DNA from: an uncultured Bacteroidales bacterium
Lineage (GTDB): Bacteria > Bacteroidota > Bacteroidia > Bacteroidales > UBA932
Direction of reading: 5' to 3'
DNA: 39,942 nt
Assembly: GCA_905234775.1 (NCBI GenBank)
Contig: CAJOJC010000011.1
Coordinates: forward strand, 1-39,942
Each line of letters begins with the position of its first letter. Positions within the stretch are counted from its first letter, which is position 1. The position numbers and the translations under genes are program-made. Under the pieces are notes generated by a model that worked only from the letters and a program-made list of their open reading frames with translations, did no database searches and was not told where the DNA came from. Shown one piece after another: positions 31,402 to 38,469 of this stretch.

Positions 31402-34326
31402 TTAGAATGTTACGTTTAGACCCATGCTGTATGTCTTCTGCTGGGGATAGAAGCCGTCGTTGACACCCGGATTCTCCGGGTCCATCCACTTGTAGTGGGA
31501 TAGGGTGAAGAGATTGGTGCCTGCGAGGAAGACGCTGGCATTGGAGAGTTTTATCGCCCTGACCAATTGCTTGGGCAGGGTGTATGTAAGTTGGAGGTTC
31601 TTGAGCCTAAGGTAAGTTCCGTCGACCAGCCACATATCCGAGATCCACATCGTATTGCCGTTCCAGCTCTGATGGATGCGGGGGTAGTATGCGTCGGTGT
31701 GGTCGGGAGTCCAGGAGTTCTTCGCCAGGACGATATTGCCGTTGGTGGCGTCAAGGCCGTAGAAGGTGCGGGTATAGACGGTGTTGTCTGTAACGCCGTT
31801 GTTGTAGACGCCGCAGAGTTTGGTGGTGACCATGGTCGCGCCCTGGAAAAGGGCAGACAGCGACCAGTTCTTCCAACTGACATCTGCATTGAGCGAGAAG
31901 GTCATTTCCGGGACGTCGGAGTAACCGAGGCGGATGTAGTCGTACTGGGCGGTTATCTTGCCGTCGCCGTTGTAATCGAGGTAGCGCTGCTCGCCCAGAT
32001 CGATATAGCCTTGGGGCGGCGTAGGAGCGTCCAGCAACTCATCATTCGTCTGGAAAAGGCCGAGGCATTTGAAACCGTAGACGGCGCCGAGCGGCTGGCC
32101 GAGAACTGCGCGGTACGAAGGATGATCGTCGGTTATCTTACGCGAGAGAACACGGTTGCGTGCAAACATCACCATTCCGGTGAGGCTGTAGTTGATTCCG
32201 TTCGAGAGCCAGTTGTCGTGGCGGACGGTGAGTTCGAAGCCTCGGTTGTCCATGCGGCCGGTATTGGCGTAAGTAGGATAGTTGCTGCCCAGCGAGGGGG
32301 CGTAGGCCGAGCTGCTCATTCTCTCGAGGATGTGGGTCCTATACTGGTAGAACCAGTCGAAACCGATGGTCAGCATTTTATCGAATAGGATGGCGTCGAG
32401 GCCGGCGTTGTAGTCGTACATTCGCGACCACGTAGCGTCTGTGTTGGGATAACCGCTGGTATAGTAGCCCTTGACCGGGGCCTGGCCGATTCCGTAGGCG
32501 TCGTTACTGCCCGTGTTGCTGAACTTGATCATGTAGGAGTAGGCAGCGATATCAGCGGAGCCGGTCTGGCCTATCGAGCCCCTGATTTTGAGGTGGTCGA
32601 TCCATGGAAGATTGTCCTTGATGAAGCTTTCCTTGGACATGACCCACGAAGCGGCGAACGAGGGGAAGAAGCCCCAACGGGATTCGGGTGCGAAGACGTA
32701 GGAGCCGTCGTAGCGGCCGGAGGCTTCGAGTATGTATTTGCCGTCGTAGATGTAGGAGCCGCGATAGACGAAGCTCGCGAAGCCGCGGTGGTCGTGGGAG
32801 CCGGAGGCCGCGCCCATCACGCTTTCGGTGGCCATATTGAGGTCGATCGGGTCGTCGGTCGCGAAGCCGTAACCATGGCCCTGCAGGTAACTGACGTAGA
32901 ACCTTTCGGCTTCGAAAAGGCCGAGCAGCGAGATTTCGTGTTTTCCGAAGGTGCGGTCGTAACTGACCTGCGGACGGACGACGATATCGGTGCTGTAACT
33001 GTGGCCTTTGATATAGGTCGTTTTGGTGTACGGAATAAAGTTGATGATGCTGACCGTGAAGGTCTTGGGATTGAACTGCGCCTGCTTGAAGGGCTGGACG
33101 TACTGCTGCGAAATCGTAAGGTCTCCGTTGAAGCCAGCGAAGGCGCTAGCTTTCAGGCCTTTGAGCCAGCCGGCCAGGACGCCGAAGTCGTAGTCGAGCT
33201 GCATCGTAGCGTTCAGCAAGGCATAACTCTGGTCGCGGTAACCGCCGTTATAGAGGCCTGCAAGCGGGGTGTAGGTGTAGGTTCCGTTAGTGATTCCGAG
33301 CGGGTAGCCGTCGTATTCCTGAGCGAGGATAGGGGCGGCATAGAAGGCCTGGGAGATAGGCGAATATTCGCTCTGGGCATCAAGCGGGATACAGGGGTGG
33401 TGGCGATAGGAGTACTGACCGTAGACCGTAGTCTTAAAGTCCAGGCCGCCGGCAATTTTTGCGCTAAGGTTAGTGCGGAAGTTGTAGCGTTCGTAGTTGG
33501 TGTTCCGGATGATACCGTCCTGGCTCAGGTAGCCGAGCGAAGAGTAGTACTGGACTGCGTCATTGCCTCCGCTGGATGAGATGTTGTGTTGATGGGTAAG
33601 TCCGAAGGGCTTGTAGATGATGTCGAGCCAGTTCGTCTCGGCATAGAGGCCCATGTCCTTGAGCTTTTGGATATTTTCGTCCGTCCAATAGAGCGGCAGG
33701 CCGTCCATCTCGCGGACTTTGTTGTTCCAATAGATGTACTCCTGCGCGTCCATCAGCTCGATCATGGCGGTGTTGAAGTCGAACGAGACGGAGCCGTCAT
33801 AAGCCACCTTGTTCTTGGCGCGGGTGCCCGATTTGGTCGTAATGACGATAACGCCGTTGGAACCATCGAGGCCATAGACCGCAGTACTCGCGCCGTCTTT
33901 GAGGATGGAGACGGTCTCGATATCGTTGGGGTTGATGGTTCGGATGATGCCGATGTCGTGCTTTATTCCGTCGACCACGCAAATAGGTTCGCTGCCGTTG
34001 AAGGTAGAGAGGCCGCGTACGAACATGCGGGTTCCGTCGGCTCCAGGGGTTCCGGTAGTCTGGATGTTGGTAAGGCCGGCGAGTCGTCCAGTAAGGAGTT
34101 GCTGGGAGTTAGTAACCGGGGCCTTGAGGATTTCCCGGGAAGAGACCTGAGCCACACTGCCGGTGAGGTATTCCCTCTTTCGCTCGCCGTAGCCGATGAC
34201 CACAACTTCGTCGAGATAGTCGTCCCAGCCGGCGTAGATGGAGTCCAGGTCGAACTGTAAGTCAGTTTGTGCCCACGCGGACAAGCAGGTGAGCACAGTG
34301 ACTATAATAGTAAGGATGCGTTTCAC
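31402..34326 (-). CDS. SusC/RagA family TonB-linked outer-membrane transporter, lacking the N-terminal regulatory domain
   Basis: 974 residues, signal MKRILTIIVTVLTCLSAWA. The TonB box and plug start come early (DEVVVIGYGERKREYLTGSV near 39-58), then RLAGLTNIQTTGTPG, MFVRGLSTFNG and SILKDGASTAVYGLDGSNGVIVITTKSG, all SusC/RagA plug signatures. The C-terminus, GVNDGFYPQQKTYSMGLNVTF, is a complete barrel ending in F. Most SusC proteins have a carboxypeptidase-like domain of about 80 residues before the TonB box; here fewer than 25 residues separate signal and box. The start is a GTG at 34326 that overlaps the TGA of the DUF4434 gene (GTGA), so translation is likely coupled. With SusD it imports oligosaccharides across the outer membrane. 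Confidence 0.95.
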   Translation of the reverse strand: MKRILTIIVTVLTCLSAWAQTDLQFDLDSIYAGWDDYLDEVVVIGYGERKREYLTGSVAQVSSREILKAPVTNSQQLLTGRLAGLTNIQTTGTPGADGTRMFVRGLSTFNGSEPICVVDGIKHDIGIIRTINPNDIETVSILKDGASTAVYGLDGSNGVIVITTKSGTRAKNKVAYDGSVSFDFNTAMIELMDAQEYIYWNNKVREMDGLPLYWTDENIQKLKDMGLYAETNWLDIIYKPFGLTHQHNISSSGGNDAVQYYSSLGYLSQDGIIRNTNYERYNFRTNLSAKIAGGLDFKTTVYGQYSYRHHPCIPLDAQSEYSPISQAFYAAPILAQEYDGYPLGITNGTYTYTPLAGLYNGGYRDQSYALLNATMQLDYDFGVLAGWLKGLKASAFAGFNGDLTISQQYVQPFKQAQFNPKTFTVSIINFIPYTKTTYIKGHSYSTDIVVRPQVSYDRTFGKHEISLLGLFEAERFYVSYLQGHGYGFATDDPIDLNMATESVMGAASGSHDHRGFASFVYRGSYIYDGKYILEASGRYDGSYVFAPESRWGFFPSFAASWVMSKESFIKDNLPWIDHLKIRGSIGQTGSADIAAYSYMIKFSNTGSNDAYGIGQAPVKGYYTSGYPNTDATWSRMYDYNAGLDAILFDKMLTIGFDWFYQYRTHILERMSSSAYAPSLGSNYPTYANTGRMDNRGFELTVRHDNWLSNGINYSLTGMVMFARNRVLSRKITDDHPSYRAVLGQPLGAVYGFKCLGLFQTNDELLDAPTPPQGYIDLGEQRYLDYNGDGKITAQYDYIRLGYSDVPEMTFSLNADVSWKNWSLSALFQGATMVTTKLCGVYNNGVTDNTVYTRTFYGLDATNGNIVLAKNSWTPDHTDAYYPRIHQSWNGNTMWISDMWLVDGTYLRLKNLQLTYTLPKQLVRAIKLSNASVFLAGTNLFTLSHYKWMDPENPGVNDGFYPQQKTYSMGLNVTF

Positions 34327-35429
34327 TTCTTGTTAAAGTATTCAAGATACCTGTCGTAGAGGTGTCCGGCCTGCAGGTAGGCGCTCTGAGGGCTGATGAA
34401 ATGAGAGAACTCGAAGGTGATCGCTTTCTCTACTCCGCAGCGCTTGGCGGCTTCCAGTTTCAGACGGAGTTTGTCGAACTTGATCGGGAGGAACTTGATA
34501 GGCATGTCGCGGTCGAAGCTCTCGCAGTTGGTCCAGCTATGAATTCCCCATTTGTCTGCGAGCATCTTGTTGACAGAAATATAATCCTCTATTTCGTCGT
34601 AGTCGTTGTAGCCGTCCTGGAAAGCGCAGGCATCTACGAATTCATGGATTCCCTCGAAGATCTCGTCCCAGTCGCGCATGTGTTCCATGATATCCGGCCT
34701 GTCTGCCCGGCGGAGCTGGGCGCTCTGGGCGCTTACGCCCTTGATACCCTCGATAATGGGGCTGATGAAGGTAGGATAGCCGTTGGGGTACTCTGCGCTC
34801 TTGGAGAGTTCCTTACACTGCTGGCCGAGCTTTTGGTATCCTTCGATTGCGCCCTTACTGCGGCGGGAGATTTCGTAGCTGAGGTACCATCCCTTGAAGC
34901 TCTTGTAATGTCCGTATCTTTCCCAGAGTTCGTCGATGATGAAGCGGTTGATCTCGATTTCGTTGTTGTAGACTCCGGTATACCAGTACTCGTCTGAGTC
35001 GTAAAGACCGATATAGAGAGACATGCCGTGTTTTTCAGCCAGACGGCAGAACATATCCACCAGATCTACTGAAGGATAGTAGTAACCTTTCTTCAGAAGA
35101 TAGGGACTCGGATAGGTCATCCATTTCCTGAGGCCGCAGCGGATGATGATAACAGTATCGATTCCGAAAAGCTTCATATACTGGAAGTCGCGGTCCCACT
35201 CCGCTTCGCCCCAGTTCTGGTGGGGGATGTCGGTAGAGATCTCGTCGAGGAAGGTTCCCGTAATAGGAACGGCGTTTCCGTACTCGACTATCAGCTTACT
35301 CTTTACGCTCTTGTCGAGGCCTATTCCATACTTGTCTTTACCGGTATTGCAGCCCGTGATAAGGGGCGCTGCCGCTACCGCTGCTGTAGCTGCAGCAGTG
35401 GTTTTAAGGAAGGATCTTCTGTCTGTCAT
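34323..35429 (-). CDS. DUF4434-like Tat-exported protein, putative glycoside hydrolase
   Basis: 368 residues. The N-terminus has a twin-arginine motif (RRSFLK, 4-9), an Ala-rich hydrophobic stretch and a lipobox LITGC (Cys27), so it is probably a Tat-exported lipoprotein. The body fits a DUF4434 TIM barrel: NWGEAEWDRDFQYMKLFGIDTVIIIRC, YYPSVDLVDMFCRLAEKHGMSLYIGLYDSDEYW, KGWYLSYEISRRS (Glu a candidate catalytic acid), TFISPIIEG, FQDGYNDYDEIEDY and AITFEFSHFISPQSAY. DUF4434 proteins are predicted glycosidases with no firmly known substrate. This is the first gene of the operon leading into susC, which is unusual, since susC normally comes first. Confidence 0.8.
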   Translation of the reverse strand: MTDRRSFLKTTAAATAAVAAAPLITGCNTGKDKYGIGLDKSVKSKLIVEYGNAVPITGTFLDEISTDIPHQNWGEAEWDRDFQYMKLFGIDTVIIIRCGLRKWMTYPSPYLLKKGYYYPSVDLVDMFCRLAEKHGMSLYIGLYDSDEYWYTGVYNNEIEINRFIIDELWERYGHYKSFKGWYLSYEISRRSKGAIEGYQKLGQQCKELSKSAEYPNGYPTFISPIIEGIKGVSAQSAQLRRADRPDIMEHMRDWDEIFEGIHEFVDACAFQDGYNDYDEIEDYISVNKMLADKWGIHSWTNCESFDRDMPIKFLPIKFDKLRLKLEAAKRCGVEKAITFEFSHFISPQSAYLQAGHLYDRYLEYFNKK

Positions 35430-35443
35430 GGGATTATGTGGTT

Positions 35444-36418
35444 TTAATATACAAATATAGTAAATTTGCCAGAGTTATATTTCTTTCCGGGGAAGAATTT
35501 GGAGACCTTGGCGCAGTACTGAGCGTACTCAGGGTACTTGCTGCCGCTGATTTGTTCGGCGAGGGCGGAGCTGCCGATGAAAAGGACGATCAGCAACAGC
35601 GCGCCGATGATGCTCCAGTTGAGGATGCCGACTCCGGCGCCGATCGAGAAGATGTAGAAGCAGCACCAGATCGACTGCTCGGCGAGGTAGTTGGGATGGC
35701 GACTGACGCCCCATAGGCCGCAGGTGTTGAAGCCCTTGTTGTATGGCTCCGGAAGGTCTTCCAAACGTTTACCTTCATTAATCATGGCCCACTTGCGGGT
35801 CTGGAAGGCCCACTGCTGTTCGTCGGCGATGGTCTCGTAGACAATGAACCCTGCCATGAGCACGGCGGCGACAAGGTCTATCCAGCCAAACGGGGTCTCT
35901 GAACGCATGCTCACTAGCGCGGGGAAGGTGGTCATGAGAATAAGAGCGTTCTGGTAGATCGAGATGAAAAAGAGGTCGAAAAGCATCCAGCCGAAGCGCT
36001 TTCCGTTGAAGGGGGCGCCGTTGCGGACGACCGACCAGCGGTAGTCCTCCGCTCCTTCCCAGAATTTCCACTTGTATGCGCCTTTGCGCGCAAAATTGTA
36101 GGTCAGCCTCACGCCCCAGAGGGTAGCGAGAATGGCCATGACCACCAAACGTGTAGACATTCCGCCATGGACTGCGATCACCCAGGTATAGACGACAGGG
36201 AGTATGCTCCAGAGCTTATCCATCTGGGAATTGTTGCCCGTCAGCTCTCCCGCGACGAAGCAGAATAGAGCGCTGCCGCCGGCGATTAGGCCGAGAAGTT
36301 TCAAAACTGAAATTTGGTCGGCATCGAGGGCAGGACCCACATTAATATAGAGGATAGGGCATACGACGATCGAGACTATCAACAGAGTCGCAATCAAGGG
36401 AATGTTCATCTTTTTCAT
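35444..36418 (-). CDS. DUF1295 family membrane protein (steroid 5-alpha-reductase-like fold)
   Basis: 324 residues with about eight hydrophobic helices. ATLWGVRLTYNFARKGAYKW, EDYRW and GLWGVSRHPNYLAEQSIWCCFYIFS are the DUF1295 signatures; the RHPNY motif is shared with the isoprenylcysteine methyltransferase and steroid-reductase superfamily. Some members reduce lipid or steroid double bonds with NADPH, but the substrate of bacterial DUF1295 proteins is generally unknown. ATG at 36418 (MKKMN) is chosen; the frame opens at a TTG at 36427. A TAnnTTTG box ends six bases before it. It is divergent from ftcD and lies upstream of the glycan operon, in the same direction but with its own promoter, so a functional link is not implied. 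Confidence 0.82.
   Translation of the reverse strand: MKKMNIPLIATLLIVSIVVCPILYINVGPALDADQISVLKLLGLIAGGSALFCFVAGELTGNNSQMDKLWSILPVVYTWVIAVHGGMSTRLVVMAILATLWGVRLTYNFARKGAYKWKFWEGAEDYRWSVVRNGAPFNGKRFGWMLFDLFFISIYQNALILMTTFPALVSMRSETPFGWIDLVAAVLMAGFIVYETIADEQQWAFQTRKWAMINEGKRLEDLPEPYNKGFNTCGLWGVSRHPNYLAEQSIWCCFYIFSIGAGVGILNWSIIGALLLIVLFIGSSALAEQISGSKYPEYAQYCAKVSKFFPGKKYNSGKFTIFVY
35452..35459 (-). promoter_or_regulatory. Putative -7 box (TATATTTG) of the glycan operon
   Basis: On the minus strand TATATTTG matches TAnnTTTG and ends 22 bases before the ATG at 35429. It lies inside the last codons of the DUF1295 gene, in the 14-bp gap and its edge. No matching -33 element is visible, so an activator may be needed. 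Confidence 0.5.
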
Positions 36419-36424
36419 GTCAAA

Positions 36425-36432
36425 CAAAGATA
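36425..36432 (-). promoter_or_regulatory. Putative -7 box (TATCTTTG) of the DUF1295 gene
   Basis: TATCTTTG on the minus strand ends six bases before the ATG at 36418, the same spacing as at the ThrE-type gene, so a leaderless transcript is likely if the box is used. Confidence 0.4.
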
Positions 36433-36494
36433 AGCCTTTCGATAAATAATTGCTAACTTTCGGCTATAATTTGACTAAAACTAAATTTTTCGGA

Positions 36495-38198
36495 ATGAAA
36501 AAAATAATTGAATGCGTTCCTAACTACAGTGAAGGTAGGGATATGAGTGTTATTGACAGGATAGTTGGTGCAATCTCAACCGTGAAGGGAGTTAAGGTGC
36601 TGAACGTTGATCCGGGCGAGGCGACGAACAGGACGGTAGTCACATTCGTCGGCGAGCCGGAGGCCGTGGTGGAGGCGGCGTTCAGGGGAGCGGCGAAGGC
36701 CGCGGAACTGATTGACATGAGGCTCCACCACGGCGCGCATCCGCGAAGCGGTGCGACCGACGTACTGCCGCTGATTCCGGTGAGCGGGATCACTCTCGAG
36801 GAGTGCGCCGAGCTCGCCCGCGCGCTGGCAGAGCGCATGTGGAAAGAGCTCGGAATTCCCTGCTACTGCTACGAAGCGGCCGCATTCAAACCCGAACGAA
36901 AGAACCTGGCGGTCTGCCGCGCGGGCGAGTACGAGGCTCTGCCCGAGAAGATGGCGGACCCGGAGCGGAAGCCCGATTTCGGCGGTGCGTTCGATGAAAG
37001 GGCAGCCAGGACAGGTGCGACAAATGTGGGCGCACGCGGGTTCCTCGTTGCGGTGAATTATAATTTGAACACTACGTCTACACGGCGCGCGATGGCTGTC
37101 GCTTTCGACGTGCGCGAAAAGGGCAGAAAGGCCCGCGAAGGCGGCTCGCTTACGGGAGCGCTTCTCAAAGACGAAAACGGCGAACAAATCTGGATACCCG
37201 GAACCCTTAAAGGATGTAAAGCAATCGGCTGGTATATAGACGAATACGGCATTGCTCAGGTGTCGATGAACATAACTGACATTGAGGCTACTCCTCTCCA
37301 TGTAGCATTCGAAGAAGTATGCAGAGCCGCAGCTGCGCGCGGACTTAGAGTTACGGGTGCGGAAATAGTGGGACTGGTTCCTAAGAAGGTCCTTATTGAT
37401 GCCGGTAAGTTCTATCTGGAACGCCAGCAGCGTTCACTCGGAGTATCTGAAGAAGAGATTATCAAGATAGCCGTGAAGTCTATGTCGCTTGATGATCAGA
37501 AGCCCTTCGACCCGAAGGAGAAAGTAATAGAGTATCTAATGATAGATCCCGAAGAACAGGCCAAGAAAGAACGTCTCATCAGCATGACGCTGAAGGACTT
37601 CGCAGCGCTGGCGGCCTCGGAGGCGCCCGCCCCCGGCGGCGGCTCGGTCGCCGCATATATGGGCGCGCTCGGCGCCGCCCTCGCGACGATGGTCGCGAAT
37701 CTCTCGTCGCACAAGCGCGGCTGGGACGACCGCTGGAAAGAGTTCTCGGATATCGCCGAACGCGGACAGGCGCTGGTCAGCGAGTTGACCGCGCTTGTGG
37801 ACGAAGATACCGCAGCATTCGACGCGATAATGAATGCCTTCGGTCTGCCGAAAGACACTCCCGAGCAGAAAGAGGCGCGCGCCAAGGCGATCGAGGCTGC
37901 GACTCTTAACGCGGCCAGCGTGCCTCTGCGCACGATGGAGGCGTCGCTAAAGGCTTTGCCGCTCGCGCTCGAGGTCGCGCAGAAGGGTCTGAGCGCAAGC
38001 GCCTCAGACGCAGGAGTCGCGGCCCTCGCTGCCTTCGCCGGCATCCGCGGCGCCGCTCTCAACGTGCGCATCAACGCCGCCGGCCTGAAAGACAAGACTG
38101 CAGCAGAACCGCTTCTAAAACGCGCCGCTGCTATCGAATCCGAAGCCCAATCCCTTCAGGACCAGGTTCTCGCCGAAGTCAACGCGCATATCGGCTAA
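36495..38198 (+). CDS. ftcD: Glutamate formimidoyltransferase / formimidoyltetrahydrofolate cyclodeaminase (bifunctional)
   Basis: 567 residues fusing both enzymes. The formimidoyltransferase part (1 to about 330) starts MKKIIECVPNYSEGRD and contains LHHGAHPRSGATDVLPL, whose His is the catalytic base (His82 in the mammalian enzyme), GARGFLVAVNYNL and SMNITD. The cyclodeaminase part (about 355-567) has FAALAASEAPAPGGGSVAAYMGALGAAL and the helical ASDAGVAALAAF and GAALNVRINAAGL segments. The enzyme moves the formimino group from formiminoglutamate to tetrahydrofolate and then deaminates the product to 5,10-methenyl-THF, closing the histidine-to-glutamate pathway. ATG at 36495 is chosen over an in-frame TTG upstream. 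It converges on hutI across a 271-bp repeat-bearing gap, so it is not co-transcribed with hutI/hutH. Confidence 0.95.
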   Translation: MKKIIECVPNYSEGRDMSVIDRIVGAISTVKGVKVLNVDPGEATNRTVVTFVGEPEAVVEAAFRGAAKAAELIDMRLHHGAHPRSGATDVLPLIPVSGITLEECAELARALAERMWKELGIPCYCYEAAAFKPERKNLAVCRAGEYEALPEKMADPERKPDFGGAFDERAARTGATNVGARGFLVAVNYNLNTTSTRRAMAVAFDVREKGRKAREGGSLTGALLKDENGEQIWIPGTLKGCKAIGWYIDEYGIAQVSMNITDIEATPLHVAFEEVCRAAAARGLRVTGAEIVGLVPKKVLIDAGKFYLERQQRSLGVSEEEIIKIAVKSMSLDDQKPFDPKEKVIEYLMIDPEEQAKKERLISMTLKDFAALAASEAPAPGGGSVAAYMGALGAALATMVANLSSHKRGWDDRWKEFSDIAERGQALVSELTALVDEDTAAFDAIMNAFGLPKDTPEQKEARAKAIEAATLNAASVPLRTMEASLKALPLALEVAQKGLSASASDAGVAALAAFAGIRGAALNVRINAAGLKDKTAAEPLLKRAAAIESEAQSLQDQVLAEVNAHIG

Positions 38199-38209
38199 CG
38201 CGCCAAAAA

Positions 38210-38245
38210 CTCGCCGAATGACACAAAAATCCCCAATCCGGCGAG
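38210..38245. repeat. Palindromic repeat of 51-bp period, copy 1
   Basis: A 36-bp unit bounded by a perfect 7-bp inverted repeat (CTCGCCG at 38210-38216, CGGCGAG at 38239-38245) around an A/C-rich core (AATGACACAAAAATCCCC...). It is repeated at exactly 51 bp with a 15-bp A/C-rich spacer. Confidence 0.85.
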
Positions 38246-38260
38246 AAAACACCCCAAAAA

Positions 38261-38296
38261 CTCGCCGAATGACACAAAAATCCCCAATCCGGCGAG
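38261..38296. repeat. Palindromic repeat of 51-bp period, copy 2, with third partial unit after it
   Basis: Identical over all 36 bp to copy 1 and in the same orientation. After another 15-bp spacer a third unit begins at 38312 (CTCGCCGGA) but breaks off after 7-9 bases. The array lies 11 bases from the ftcD stop. Confidence 0.85.
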
Positions 38297-38377
38297 AAAA
38301 CACCCCCAAAACTCGCCGGAGCAAAGCACCCCACAAAATCGCTCGGATGTCCGCCAACTTGCCCCACATGGGGTTCT

Positions 38378-38442
38378 ATGAGGGGGTACTCTGGCAGCAA
38401 GGGCCTAGATCGGGCCTTGCTCCCAGCCTATGAGCCCCTCAT
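38378..38442. terminator. Nested inverted repeat between convergent ftcD and hutI
   Basis: An outer pair, ATGAGGGG (38378-38385) with CCCCTCAT (38435-38442), encloses an inner 12-bp pair with one mismatch (CTGGCAGCAAGG 38391-38402 with CCTTGCTCCCAG 38415-38426). The resulting long hairpin lies between two converging genes and could act as a bidirectional terminator. It has no T run on either side, so a mobile-repeat origin is also possible. Confidence 0.5.
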
Positions 38443-38469
38443 GCCATTCTGAAGGGGTTGCCTTGGCAG

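Noticed and set aside
32593..33579. Plus-strand frame (328 aa) opposite susC
   Set aside because: susC is unambiguous on the minus strand; the translation is a Val/Ala/Glu-rich shadow.
38218..38433. 71-aa frame with a 17-residue tandem repeat
   Set aside because: The 51-bp period is a multiple of three, so the DNA repeat reads as a peptide repeat by chance; low-complexity composition and no start context.
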